Shown here: positions 1 through 8,845 of the stretch, piece by piece
Numbering within the stretch: the first letter of the stretch is position 1
Layout of the letters: every line of letters begins with the position of its first letter
Source: Paenibacillus borealis
GTDB taxonomy: Bacteria; Bacillota; Bacilli; Paenibacillales; Paenibacillaceae
Assembly (NCBI RefSeq): GCF_000758665.1
Contig: NZ_CP009285.1
Span: 1,426,001 to 1,490,000, forward strand
Length of the DNA: 64,000 bases
Reading direction: 5' to 3'
The notes under the pieces: model-generated
What the model was told of the DNA's origin: nothing
Seen by the model: only the letters and a program-made list of their open reading frames with translations
The model's database searches: none
Made by a program: the position numbers and the translations under genes

Positions 1-1
1 G

Positions 2-1165
2 CGGCTGGGCCTGCGCTATATGCTGAATTGGGACGAGCTTGAAATCACATGGAAAGCCGAAGCTGCGAACGGGCACGAGGCGCTCAAGGTGCTGGCCCGG
101 GAGGAAATTCATATTGTGATGACGGATATCCGCATGCCGGGTATGGATGGTCTGGAGCTGGCGCGCAGAATTAAGGAGCAATATCCGAGCGTGCAGATTA
201 TTTTCTTCAGCAGCTTTGAGGACTTTCCTTATGTAAAAGAAGCCGTCCGCATTGGCGTCGTGGATTATTTGCATAAGCCGACGATGGCGGCCGAAGAGAT
301 TACAGCAGCGCTGCGCAAAGCGTCTGATACGCTGGAGCAGCTTCATCAGGAGGCTGTGCCGCAGGTGCCGGGATACAGCGACAAGGACCGTGATCAATTC
401 CTGCAGTCGATGCTCGGAGCGGAAGAGCAGCCTGTGGAGAATTGGATGGAGGAGTGGCAGCGGTATGGGTTGGAGTCCCTGTATGGAGAGGGATACCGGC
501 TGGCTATTCTGCGCATGGCCGATAATGAAGGGATTGAACCGCAGGCGGCGCTGGCCCGCTTTATGTCCTTCCGGTATTTTCTGGAGGAATACACTTCCCG
601 CGAATGGGGCGGGATATTACTCAGCCGGGAGAACAAGGAGCTGGTCTGGCTGCTGCCGCAGAAGGTGTCCGTTGATGAAGCGGGAGCCGGGGCCGCGATG
701 CAGAGTGATCTGGATCAGCTGGCGCAAGGCCTGCACAAAATGCTGGGCATCCGCATGACCTATACCTGCAGCGGAATTCACCGGACAGCCGCGGAGCTGC
801 CGGAGGCATATCGTAGTGCGGCGGAGCGTGAGCCGGCGAGCGGCGGGAGGCTGAGCGGAATTATCCGGCTGGCAACGGCGTATATCGATGAGCATTTGCT
901 GGAGGAGGTGACGCTGGCGCGGACCGCAGAGGCGATTCATGTCAGCGTCAGCCATCTGAGCCGCCAGTTTCTTAAGGAGACCGGACAGCATTTCAATGAA
1001 TATATGACCGCCAAAAAAATGCTCCTGGCCCGCAGGCTGCTGCGTGAGAGCAACCGGAAGGTATACGAGGTGGCCGAGGAGCTGGGGTATGCCAACCCGC
1101 ATTATTTCAGCAAGCTGTTTAAAGATGACACAGGTCTGACACCGCTGGAATTCCGCAATCAGTAA
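2..1165 (+). CDS. Response regulator, YesN/AraC type (5' end outside window)
   Basis: Two-component response regulator with an N-terminal receiver domain and a C-terminal AraC-type double helix-turn-helix. The frame is open to the window edge (reading RLGLRYMLNWDE), so the N-terminal acidic residues lie upstream and the first ATG at 20 is not the true start. The phospho-acceptor Asp is in MTDIRMPGMDG and the conserved Lys in YLHKP. The last ~100 residues carry AraC signatures (HVSVSHLSRQFLKETGQHFNEY and VAEELGYANPHYFSKLFKDDTGLTP). In this family the regulator usually pairs with a YesM-type histidine kinase and activates an adjacent sugar ABC operon. That matches the downstream genes, so it probably controls the transport operon beginning at 1348; the kinase would be outside the window. 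Confidence 0.93.
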   Translation, partial: RLGLRYMLNWDELEITWKAEAANGHEALKVLAREEIHIVMTDIRMPGMDGLELARRIKEQYPSVQIIFFSSFEDFPYVKEAVRIGVVDYLHKPTMAAEEITAALRKASDTLEQLHQEAVPQVPGYSDKDRDQFLQSMLGAEEQPVENWMEEWQRYGLESLYGEGYRLAILRMADNEGIEPQAALARFMSFRYFLEEYTSREWGGILLSRENKELVWLLPQKVSVDEAGAGAAMQSDLDQLAQGLHKMLGIRMTYTCSGIHRTAAELPEAYRSAAEREPASGGRLSGIIRLATAYIDEHLLEEVTLARTAEAIHVSVSHLSRQFLKETGQHFNEYMTAKKMLLARRLLRESNRKVYEVAEELGYANPHYFSKLFKDDTGLTPLEFRNQ

Positions 1166-1347
1166 GTAAAGAGCAAATATTTGACGTAAACAGCAATTCT
1201 CGTCTAGCTGGAGGATCAGACATCCGGCAGAGCGGCCAAGATAAGCAATTAATAGCTATAAAGCAGCAGATCAATCTGGTAGTTAACCTGACACAATCGG
1301 AGTACGATTAACTCATGAAACAAACATAATGTCAGGGAGGCTAACAC

Positions 1348-2643
1348 ATGAGAAGAAAAGGCGGGTTCTGGTGGTTGTCGGTATTATGTCTTGGATTGTT
1401 GGTCATTCTTGCAGGCTGCGGCAGTAATAATGCGGCATCAAACGGTAATTCCGGAGCGGCCGCTATAAGCGGTACTGCTGCAGAAGGTGATGCTGAGAAA
1501 GAGCCGGTGGTGCTGAAACTGACCACATGGAACCCGATCAGCCAGACGGTGGTTGATAAATTCCAGGAGAAATATCCCTACATCACGATAGAGCATGACA
1601 AGGTATACGATCAATTCCGGGAAATCATCCGTACACGGATTGTCTCCAAATCCGATATGGACATGCTGTGGCTGTTCCCGAACCAGGTGGCTGAATTCTC
1701 CAAAGAGAATGTCCTGATGGACATCACCGGCAGTCCTTGGCTGGACAATTATCTTGAAGCAGCGGTGAAGCTGGGTACAGTGGACGGCAAAACCTACGGC
1801 GTCCCTTATAACAGCCAGCCGATCGTGATGTTCTATAATAAAACACTGTTCGATCAGCTGGGACTTGCGATTCCGACCAATTGGGAAGAGCTGATGGCGG
1901 TAAGCGAGAAAATCAAAGCCAGCGGCACTGCCCCGATGGTCATTGGTAGCAAGGATGGCTGGGCGACCCAGTTCATCACCACTTCACAGTTCGGACTGTA
2001 TCAGCATGACAATGCGGACGTATTCTCTCAGCTGGCAAGCGGGGACAAAAAGTGGACCGATCCAGAGTTCACAGGCTACTTCGACGGCATGAAGGAGCTG
2101 GCGGATAAAGGCTATCTGCTGGAGAACTCCGTCGGCCTCAGCTATGACCAGGTAGCGCAGGTATTTAAGGAAGGCAAAGCCGCCATGTGGCCGATGGGCG
2201 AATGGGGCTACAGCGAGAACTTTGATGCAGACTTCTCCGCATTTGAGCTTAGTGCCTTCCCGATTCCCGTCAACCGCGGCGATCAGCCGCTCGTAACGAA
2301 TCTGGTGTCCGACAACCTGCTGGTTGGCGTATCCTGGAGCAAGCACCAGGAAGAAATCAAGCTGTTTATGGAATTCGTGGCCGAGCCGGAAATGGCGAAG
2401 ATCTGGTCCGATGAAACGAAGCAGGCGGTAACGGTAAAAGGCGGCACTTCCGAAACCTACAGCCCGCTGGCCGCTTCCCTTCAGCCGCTAATTGACGCAA
2501 GCGAAGCGCAGATTTTCCCGAGCATGACCTCGTCCATTGAGCCGGTAATGTTCCCGATCTTCCAGCAGATTCTGCTGAAGCAGGACGTGGACACCACCAA
2601 GCTGCTGGAACAAATGCAAACGGCTCAGGATAAGGACATATAG
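1348..2643 (+). CDS. Sugar ABC transporter substrate-binding lipoprotein
   Basis: Extracellular solute-binding protein of ABC family 1, 431 residues. It has a lipoprotein signal peptide: basic MRRKGG, a hydrophobic stretch, then lipobox ILAGC, so it should be anchored to the outer face of the membrane. A low-complexity N/G/A/S linker follows, then the family fold (LTTWNPISQTVVDKFQEKYP; GVPYNSQPIVMFYNKTLFDQLGL; GKAAMWPMGEWG). AGGGAGG lies just before the ATG. It is followed by two permeases after a ~350 bp gap holding a repeat and a terminator-like hairpin. The ligand cannot be read from sequence; the downstream catabolic genes suggest an amino-sugar- or fucose-containing oligosaccharide. Confidence 0.92.
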   Translation: MRRKGGFWWLSVLCLGLLVILAGCGSNNAASNGNSGAAAISGTAAEGDAEKEPVVLKLTTWNPISQTVVDKFQEKYPYITIEHDKVYDQFREIIRTRIVSKSDMDMLWLFPNQVAEFSKENVLMDITGSPWLDNYLEAAVKLGTVDGKTYGVPYNSQPIVMFYNKTLFDQLGLAIPTNWEELMAVSEKIKASGTAPMVIGSKDGWATQFITTSQFGLYQHDNADVFSQLASGDKKWTDPEFTGYFDGMKELADKGYLLENSVGLSYDQVAQVFKEGKAAMWPMGEWGYSENFDADFSAFELSAFPIPVNRGDQPLVTNLVSDNLLVGVSWSKHQEEIKLFMEFVAEPEMAKIWSDETKQAVTVKGGTSETYSPLAASLQPLIDASEAQIFPSMTSSIEPVMFPIFQQILLKQDVDTTKLLEQMQTAQDKDI

Positions 2644-2715
2644 AACATATAAGACAAACAAAACTATAAAGATTCGGTTTGAAAAGTATACCTTTTAGGG
2701 AGAGTGGCGGAAGAG

Positions 2716-2832
2716 AAGTTTGGAACTGTAGGAGCGGTAGCGTCCGCCTTTATGGTTGGATTTCTACCGCGATCAGCGGTCCAAATCAGGAAATCCAAAC
2801 ATAACAGCGGCCGGAGGTCCAAACATTCTCTG
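2716..2832. repeat. Dispersed intergenic repeat, copy A
   Basis: Shares the core GAGCGGTAGCGTCCGCCTTT and following words (GGATTTC, ACCGC-n-GCGGT, AGCGGCCGGA, GTCCAAA) in the same order with 16110-16240. The ACCGC/GCGGT words can form a small hairpin in both copies although the loop differs. An 80-codon open frame runs through it but looks like random translation. Confidence 0.7.
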
Positions 2833-2902
2833 CAGTCACGGCTGAACCTAAATGGGAGGAGTTTCAGGCACAATCTTTATAGAACACACACAACACAAGA
2901 GA

Positions 2903-2960
2903 ATAAGCGAAAGCTCAGATCAAGGACAACCCTGTCTTTCGCTTAGGTTTCTTTTTTTTT
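2903..2960 (+). terminator. Intra-operon terminator or RNA-processing hairpin
   Basis: Arms AAGCGAAAG (2905-2913) and CTTTCGCTT (2936-2944) are followed by a run of T from 2951. It lies between the binding-protein gene and its permeases, where a partial terminator or RNA-stabilising stem would raise binding protein over membrane subunits. Confidence 0.7.
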
Positions 2961-2993
2961 ACCCAAATTTGGGGTGAGGGATGGAGGCAGAAG

Positions 2994-3875
2994 ATGAAAT
3001 TCATGAATTTTCGCAATTACCTGCTGTTTATCGCACCGGCGCTCCTGATCTACCTGCTGTTTTTTGCCGGACCGATCTTCAGCGGCTTGTATTACGGCTT
3101 CACCGACTGGAACGGCTTCTCGTTCAAGGCCGACTGGGTGGGACTTGAGAACTTCCGCGAAGCCTTCCGTGATCCGCTGCTCCTGACGGCACTGAAGAAT
3201 ATGGCGATTCTCTCCGTTGTAGTCATCGTGCTGCAGCACAGCGCGTCGATCCTGCTGGCCGTACTGCTGGACCAGAAGCTGAAAGGTATTGTATGGATGC
3301 GGGCGATTATCTTTTTCCCCGTGATTCTGAACACCGTTGTAATCGGTTATGTATGGAGCTACATGTATGCGCCGATGGTCGGGTTTCTGCCGAAGTTTTT
3401 TGCCGCAATCGGGCTGAATGGTCTGGCGCAGCTGGACTGGCTCGGTGATCCTTCCCTGGCAATCTACGCGATTGCGCTCGTCATGGTCTGGCAGTACACA
3501 GGCTACTCGATGATGATCTACTTGGCTGGACTACAATCCGTTTCGGGTGAAATATATGAAGCTTCAAGCATTGACGGCGCGGGCCCGTGGAATAAATTCT
3601 GGAAAGTTACGCTGCCGCTGCTGATTCCTTCGGTCATTGTGAATACAGTGCTGTCGGTGATCGGCTGTATGAAAATGTTCGAGCATGTCTTCATCATGAC
3701 GCAAGGCGGACCGGCGAATTCTACGCAGACCTTCGGGATCATGATCTATCAATACGCCTTCAAAACCTCGCAAATGGGTTACGGCACCGCGATGGCGATG
3801 ATCCTGTCTGTGATGATCCTGGGCGTAACCTTCGTGCAGATTAAGCTGCTCAGCAGAATGGAGGTGGCGAATTGA
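2994..3875 (+). CDS. Sugar ABC transporter permease (MalF/UgpA type)
   Basis: First of two integral membrane permeases of a carbohydrate ABC importer, 293 residues, with six likely membrane segments. The EAA loop that contacts the ATPase is visible as EIYEASSIDGAGPWNKFWKVTLPLLIPS near residue 185. N-terminus (NYLLFIAPALLIYLLFFAGPIFSGLYYGFTDWNG) and C-terminus are typical of the family. GGAGG precedes the ATG. The stop overlaps the start of the second permease. No ATPase gene is present in the operon; in Bacillus-type bacteria such importers often share a multi-use ATPase (MsmX type) encoded elsewhere. Confidence 0.95.
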   Translation: MKFMNFRNYLLFIAPALLIYLLFFAGPIFSGLYYGFTDWNGFSFKADWVGLENFREAFRDPLLLTALKNMAILSVVVIVLQHSASILLAVLLDQKLKGIVWMRAIIFFPVILNTVVIGYVWSYMYAPMVGFLPKFFAAIGLNGLAQLDWLGDPSLAIYAIALVMVWQYTGYSMMIYLAGLQSVSGEIYEASSIDGAGPWNKFWKVTLPLLIPSVIVNTVLSVIGCMKMFEHVFIMTQGGPANSTQTFGIMIYQYAFKTSQMGYGTAMAMILSVMILGVTFVQIKLLSRMEVAN

Positions 3876-4690
3876 CGACTACATTACAGAAAACCTCTAT
3901 CTATACCGTGCTGATTATCGCACTCATTATTGTACTTGTTCCGATGGCGGTCATGGTCTCGGTTTCGCTGCAGACGCCGTCAACGATCAATCCGCTTAGC
4001 TTGCCCAAAGACCCGCAGTGGAGCAATTATACCGAAGCGTTCCGTACCGGCAATCTGCTGCCGTATTTCGGGAACAGCATTCTGGTGCTGGTAATGACAA
4101 CCGCTGCCGCTATTGGCGTCTCTGTACTGGCCGCTTACGGTCTGCACCATGGTAAAAGATATAAATCGGACGCGATGTCGACCTTCTTCCTGATGGGGCT
4201 GATTCTTCCGGCCTTCTCCGGCACGATTCCGGCATTCCTGGTGCTGCGGGAGATTCATCTGCTTAACACGCATGTCGGGCTGTCGCTGATCCAGATTGCT
4301 TCCGGGCTGGCCCTGCCGATCTTCCTCTATGTTAATTTCTTTAAGACCGTGCCGACTGAAATTGAGGAGGCTGCGCTGGTGGACGGCTGCGGGCCTTGGC
4401 GGACCTTCCTGAAGATTATTTTTCCGCTGACCCTGCCGATTACGGCAACCTGTATTATCGTGGTGGCGATCAACTCGTGGAATGACTTCTTCAATCCGCT
4501 GGTCTACCTGTCTTCGCCGGATATGCGGACGCTGCCCGTGGGTCTCATGGCCTTCAAAAGCCAATACAACACCAACTGGCCGCAGATGTTCGCCGGAGCT
4601 GCACTTGTGGCCCTGCCGATCATCATCCTCTATTTGTTCGTCCAGCGCTTCATTATTAAAGGCCTGGTGGGCGGGGCGGTTAAGGGGTAG
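3872..4690 (+). CDS. Sugar ABC transporter permease (MalG/UgpE type)
   Basis: Second permease of the importer, 272 residues. It starts with TTG at 3872, overlapping the TGA of the previous gene, with GGAGGTGG upstream, so translation is coupled. It has about six membrane helices and an EAA loop (TEIEEAALVDGCGPWRTFLKIIFPLTLPI, near residue 165). It ends with the family-typical FVQRFIIKGLVGGAVKG. It should form the heterodimeric channel with the upstream permease and accept ligand from the 1348-2643 lipoprotein. Confidence 0.95.
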   Translation: MTTTLQKTSIYTVLIIALIIVLVPMAVMVSVSLQTPSTINPLSLPKDPQWSNYTEAFRTGNLLPYFGNSILVLVMTTAAAIGVSVLAAYGLHHGKRYKSDAMSTFFLMGLILPAFSGTIPAFLVLREIHLLNTHVGLSLIQIASGLALPIFLYVNFFKTVPTEIEEAALVDGCGPWRTFLKIIFPLTLPITATCIIVVAINSWNDFFNPLVYLSSPDMRTLPVGLMAFKSQYNTNWPQMFAGAALVALPIIILYLFVQRFIIKGLVGGAVKG

Positions 4691-4810
4691 AGGCTGGCGA
4701 CTATCGGCTGAAAAGGGACGGCTTAGCAGGAGTAGCAGCTTCAGAACATCAGCATCACCATTAATAGCAAGATAACGCACTCAAAATGTGTGCCGGGAGG
4801 GTGAGGGAAT

Positions 4811-5527
4811 ATGGAGAAAATATCCGGGAGTCTCATTCCATATCAGGGGCTGGTCGTATCCTGCCAGGCGCTGGAGGACGAGCCGCTGTTCGGAAGCCAC
4901 CATATGGTAGCGATGGCGATGGCGGCGAAGGAAGCGGGGGCGGCCGGTATCCGTGCCGGAGGGCTGGCGGATATCCGGGCGATCAAGGATGCCGCAGGGT
5001 TGCCGCTGATCGGACTGGTCAAAATACAGCATGAAGGCAGTGAGGTCTACATTACGCCGACGCTTGAGGATGCACTTGCCGTCCATGCGGCCGGGGCCGA
5101 TATTGTGGCCATCGATGGTACCGGGCGGCACCGGCCGGACGGGCGGACCCTTGAAGCTACGCTTGCCGCGCTGAAGGCTGCGGGGATACCGGTGATGGCG
5201 GATATTGCTACCTTCGAGGAAGGCGTGCAGGCGGCCGGATGGGGAGCGGATTACATCTCGACCACGCTAAGCGGTTATACCGCAGAGACACAGGGCACTC
5301 TGCTGCCTAATCTGGATCTGCTGGAGCGGCTGGCCGCTGTCCTGCAGGTCCCGGTAGTCGCCGAAGGCGGGATATCTGAGCCGGCGCAGGCGGCAGCGGC
5401 GCTGGAGCTGGGCGCGGCTTTTGTCGTCGTGGGCTCGGCGATAAGCCGCCCGCAGTGGATAGCCGCCCGTTATGTGAAGGCGATGAAGGTGAAGGCGGGC
5501 AGCGCTGCAACGGAGGCCGAAGGATGA
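4811..5527 (+). CDS. nanE: N-acetylmannosamine-6-phosphate 2-epimerase
   Basis: TIM-barrel epimerase converting ManNAc-6-phosphate to GlcNAc-6-phosphate in sialic acid/ManNAc breakdown; cytoplasmic, 238 residues, normal length. Family sequences include GLVVSCQALEDEPLFGSHHMVAMAMAA at the N-terminus, GLVKIQHEGSEVYITPT, ADIVAIDGTGRHRPDG, DYISTTLSGYT and the C-terminal phosphate-binding region VVAEGGISEPAQA...VVVGSAISRP. GGGAGGGTGAGG precedes the ATG. The TGA overlaps the next start (ATGA), coupling it to the ROK kinase that would make its substrate. Confidence 0.94.
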   Translation: MEKISGSLIPYQGLVVSCQALEDEPLFGSHHMVAMAMAAKEAGAAGIRAGGLADIRAIKDAAGLPLIGLVKIQHEGSEVYITPTLEDALAVHAAGADIVAIDGTGRHRPDGRTLEATLAALKAAGIPVMADIATFEEGVQAAGWGADYISTTLSGYTAETQGTLLPNLDLLERLAAVLQVPVVAEGGISEPAQAAAALELGAAFVVVGSAISRPQWIAARYVKAMKVKAGSAATEAEG

Positions 5528-6423
5528 GCCGCTATTATATCGGGGCCGATATCGGCGGAACCGGCATAAAGGCGGCGGTGGTGGACGGGCAAGGGAAGAT
5601 TGTTGCCCGCCGCAGTACCGCTACGCCTGTGAACGAGGGGGCAGCAGGGATTCTCGCTGCGCTGAAGAAGATTATTGCAGAGCTTGTGTGCTGCGGATAC
5701 GAGATCGGCGGCATTGGTATAGGCACTGCCGGGCGGGTGGACCAGGCTGAAGGTGTTGTCCTCTATGCGACGAAGAATCTGCCGGGCTGGACCGGCATGC
5801 GCCTGGCGGAAGCTGTGGAGAAGGAGTTCCCGCTGCCTGTGTCGGTTGGCAACGATGCCAATGCAGCGGCTCTTGGCGAAGGCTGGCACGGTGCGGCTGC
5901 GGGCCTGAACGATTATGTAATGCTGACGCTGGGCACCGGTGTCGGCGGAGCCGTTATTCATAATGCAGAGGCAATCTCAGGCAGACAGGGCGGGGCCGGG
6001 GAGATAGGGCACATGGTGATCTATCCCGGAGGGATTTCCTGCAGCTGCGGACAGCAGGGCTGCACGGAGCATTATCTGTCCGGCAAGGCGCTCAGCCGGC
6101 TGGCCGCAGAAGCAGCGGAGGGCTGGGACGGCCGCAGACTGCTGGCTGAATTCGCCGCAGGCAGCGCCACAGCGGCTGCGGCCATGGAGAGATATATGCA
6201 CGACCTGAGTCTGACCGTGCATAATATCCAGTCTTTCATGGACCCCGAGGCGATTATTCTTGGCGGCGGAGTCGCGGAATCCCATGCCTTATGGTGGGAT
6301 GCCTGGATGAGCAAGCTTGCCGCCCTGTCGCCGCTGTCCATTAAGGTGGTTCCTGCTGAGCTTGGTAATGATGCCGGAATGATCGGTGCGGCACGGATGA
6401 TTATGAACAAAGAAGGGAAGTAG
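5524..6423 (+). CDS. ROK-family sugar kinase, probable N-acetylmannosamine kinase
   Basis: ROK (repressor/ORF/kinase) ATP-dependent sugar kinase without the N-terminal HTH of ROK repressors. From the ATG overlapping nanE it is 299 residues. Motifs: phosphate loop GADIGGTGIKAAVVDGQG, catalytic Asp in VGNDANAAALGE, TLGTGVGGAVI, the EIGHM His, and zinc-site cysteines CSCGQQGCTEHYLSG. Pairing with NanE suggests it phosphorylates ManNAc; glucokinase or GlcNAc kinase activity is possible since ROK specificity is hard to read from sequence. An upstream in-frame start at 5455 lies inside nanE and is unlikely. Confidence 0.88.
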   Translation: MSRYYIGADIGGTGIKAAVVDGQGKIVARRSTATPVNEGAAGILAALKKIIAELVCCGYEIGGIGIGTAGRVDQAEGVVLYATKNLPGWTGMRLAEAVEKEFPLPVSVGNDANAAALGEGWHGAAAGLNDYVMLTLGTGVGGAVIHNAEAISGRQGGAGEIGHMVIYPGGISCSCGQQGCTEHYLSGKALSRLAAEAAEGWDGRRLLAEFAAGSATAAAAMERYMHDLSLTVHNIQSFMDPEAIILGGGVAESHALWWDAWMSKLAALSPLSIKVVPAELGNDAGMIGAARMIMNKEGK

Positions 6424-6431
6424 AGTGAACT

Positions 6432-7124
6432 ATGCTGTTAGAGGTCATAGCAACGACAGTAAGTGATGCAATCACAGCTGAACGTTATGGAGCGGACCGG
6501 ATCGAGCTGATTACCGGAATCCGGGAAGGCGGATTAACACCCAGCCTGGGGTTGATTGAAGCGGTGCGGGAGGCGATCAGCATTCCCGTAAGAGTGATGG
6601 TGCGGCCGCATGCGCGGTCCTTCAGGTATGACGAATCCGACGCAGAGACAATGCTGCGGGATATCCGGCATATTGCCGGAGTGGGCGGACTGTCCCTGGT
6701 CACAGGAATGCTCCGCAGTGACGGGACCGTGGACGAAGAGCTGCTGGTCCGGCTGCTTGATGCTGCGGCCGGGATGGAGGTTACGTTCCACCGGGCCTTT
6801 GATGAGGTACGGGATCAGCTTGAGGCGCTTGAAGTCTTGAAGCGGTATCCGCAGATTACGGATATATTGACCTCCGGCGGCAGCGATAAGGCTACTTCCG
6901 CTGAGGGTATGGCGAGGATTGCTGTATTGGAACGGCTGTCCGGCGGTTCTTCGCTCTCCATCCTTGCAGGCAGCGGCTTAAACGCTGCAAGTCTGCAGGA
7001 TTTCATCTCCCGGACGGCTGTCCGCCGGGTGCATTTCGGTTCGGCTGTCCGGGAGGACGGCGATCCGCTAAGGCCGGTTGACCCCGGGCGGCTGGAAGCC
7101 GTCCGCAAGATTCTCAAACCATAG
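6432..7124 (+). CDS. cutC: CutC family protein
   Basis: TIM-barrel protein of the CutC family, 230 residues, full length. Recognisable sequences: LLEVIATTVSDAITAERYGADRIELITGIREGGLTPSLGLIE at the N-terminus, IPVRVMVRPHARSFRYD, VTFHRAFDE, ILTSGG and ILAGSGLNAASLQDF. The family was named for copper tolerance in E. coli, but that role is disputed and no catalytic activity is settled. Here it lies eight bases after a sugar kinase and just before a fucosidase, inside a glycan operon. This context suggests a role in carbohydrate metabolism rather than metal handling (inference). Confidence 0.9.
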   Translation: MLLEVIATTVSDAITAERYGADRIELITGIREGGLTPSLGLIEAVREAISIPVRVMVRPHARSFRYDESDAETMLRDIRHIAGVGGLSLVTGMLRSDGTVDEELLVRLLDAAAGMEVTFHRAFDEVRDQLEALEVLKRYPQITDILTSGGSDKATSAEGMARIAVLERLSGGSSLSILAGSGLNAASLQDFISRTAVRRVHFGSAVREDGDPLRPVDPGRLEAVRKILKP

Positions 7125-7138
7125 AAGAGGTGAGTTCC

Positions 7139-8644
7139 TTGTCCAAACCATCGCTGCACGAGCTGCGCAAACAGAAGAAGCTGGAGATCAAAGACACTGT
7201 AGAGAACGGTCCGTTTAGAGCGGACTGGAACTCTCTGGGGGAATATTCCGTCCCCCGCTGGTACGAGGATGCGAAGTTTGGCATTTTCATTCATTGGGGT
7301 GTGTATTCTGTACCCGCCTTCGGGACAGAGTGGTATGCGCGCAATATGTACAGGGAAGGCACCGAGGTGTATGAGCATCATCTGAAGACCTACGGCCCGC
7401 CGGATACATTCGGCTATAAGGATTTCATTCCCCAGTTCACGGCGGAGAAATTCGATGCCGAGGAGTGGGCTGCCCTGTTCAAACGCGCCGGTGCCGCGTT
7501 CGTAGTGCCGGTTGCCGAGCATCATGACGGCTTCGCCATGTATGACTGTCCTTATTCGGAGTGGACTGCCGCCCGGATGGGTCCGCGCAGAGACATCATC
7601 GGCGAGCTTGGCGCTGCCGTGCGGCGGCATTATATGACCTTCGGCGTCTCCAGCCACCGCGCGGAGAATTGGTGGTACTACAACGGAGGCCGCGAGCTGC
7701 CTTCGGATGTGCAGGACCCGAAATACGCGGAATTGTACGGCCCGGCGCAGCCCTGCTATGGCGATCCGGCGTATCCGCTGCCGATTCTTCCGCCGAATGA
7801 GGAGTTTCTGGACGACTGGCTGGTCCGCACCTGTGATCTGATCGATCGTTACGGCCCGCAGCTGGTCTATTTCGACTGGTGGATCGAGCAGCCGGTCTTC
7901 AAGCCCTATCTGCAAAAGCTCGCCGCCTATTATTACAACAAGGCTGCCGAATGGGGCCAGGGCGCAGTCATCAACTATAAGTTTGATGCTTTTGCCGAAG
8001 GAACCGCCGTCTATGATATGGAACGGGGACAGCTGGCCGATATCAACCCGGAGCTCTGGCAGACCTGTACCTCGGTAGGTGAAACCGCCTGGTGCCATAT
8101 TGCCGACCACAAATATAAGACCTCGGGCGTTATACTCGGCGACCTGGTCGACATTGTCAGCAAAAACGGTGTTATGCTGCTGAATGTCGGGCCGCGTGCG
8201 GATGGGACTATTCCTGAAGAAGAGCAGCAGCTGCTGCTGGAGGTAGGGGACTGGCTGGCGGTGAACGGGGAGGCGATCTATGGAACGCGGCCCTGGAAGG
8301 TATATGGTGAAGGACCGACGCAGATCGTCAGCGGCACATTCAACGATACGAAGCGCAGCCCGTTCACCCCGCAGGATATCCGCTTCACCGCCAGAGGCGG
8401 GGAGCTGCTCTATGCCGCTGTTATGGGCTGGCCGGAGGGCGGAACAACAGTGATTGAGACCTTAGGCAACCGCTCCAAACAGCTTGCCGGAGAGATTCTG
8501 CAGGTGGAGCTGCTGGGCTGGAGCGAAGAGCTGAAATGGAGCCGGGCCGGAGAAGGCTTAATTGTAGAACTCCCCTCTGACATGCGCGGCCGGGGCATTC
8601 TGGTATTGAAGATCAAGTATTCCACTCCTGAGGCGGCGAAATAG
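7139..8644 (+). CDS. Alpha-L-fucosidase, glycoside hydrolase family 29
   Basis: GH29 enzyme releasing alpha-linked L-fucose with retention of configuration. Signatures: AKFGIFIHWGVYSVPAFGTEWYARNMY, VPVAEHHDGFAMYDCPYSEWTAARMGPRRDIIGELG (conserved His-His), and the region of the nucleophile Asp in LVYFDWWIEQP. The C-terminal ~90 residues form a beta-sandwich-like region. No signal peptide is visible, so it should act in the cytoplasm on imported oligosaccharides. AGAGGTGA sits ~7 bases before the TTG at 7139. A GTG at 7130 is also in frame but lies inside that ribosome binding site. Confidence 0.92.
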   Translation: MSKPSLHELRKQKKLEIKDTVENGPFRADWNSLGEYSVPRWYEDAKFGIFIHWGVYSVPAFGTEWYARNMYREGTEVYEHHLKTYGPPDTFGYKDFIPQFTAEKFDAEEWAALFKRAGAAFVVPVAEHHDGFAMYDCPYSEWTAARMGPRRDIIGELGAAVRRHYMTFGVSSHRAENWWYYNGGRELPSDVQDPKYAELYGPAQPCYGDPAYPLPILPPNEEFLDDWLVRTCDLIDRYGPQLVYFDWWIEQPVFKPYLQKLAAYYYNKAAEWGQGAVINYKFDAFAEGTAVYDMERGQLADINPELWQTCTSVGETAWCHIADHKYKTSGVILGDLVDIVSKNGVMLLNVGPRADGTIPEEEQQLLLEVGDWLAVNGEAIYGTRPWKVYGEGPTQIVSGTFNDTKRSPFTPQDIRFTARGGELLYAAVMGWPEGGTTVIETLGNRSKQLAGEILQVELLGWSEELKWSRAGEGLIVELPSDMRGRGILVLKIKYSTPEAAK

Positions 8645-8845
8645 ACATTTGAGCTGTAAAGGGGCGGGCGGAGGAGTTACGGGGCTGCTGCGGGTGAATC
8701 CGGCAAGCTGCATATTCCGGCCAAGTTGCATATTCTGGGCAAGCCCTGAGGCTCCGGCATGTCCGAAACAAGCTCTAAACTGGCCCCAAACCAGCTGCAA
8801 ACCAGCTCCAAACAACTCCGGACTAACCTCACAGCCGGCTGATCG

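Noticed and set aside
1166..1347. Riboswitch or T-box leader before the sugar-binding lipoprotein
   Set aside because: No conserved core words or leader terminator could be found.
2704..2946. 80-codon open frame in the intergenic region
   Set aside because: It lies on a dispersed repeat and a terminator stem, has no ribosome binding site, and its product is basic and feature-poor.
3980..4780. 266-codon minus-strand open frame over the second permease
   Set aside because: The plus-strand permease is certain; the antisense product is low-complexity and H/Q/R-rich.
6815..8110. 431-codon minus-strand open frame
   Set aside because: It is antisense to cutC and the GH29 gene, whose family motifs are complete; the long frame is a codon-bias effect.
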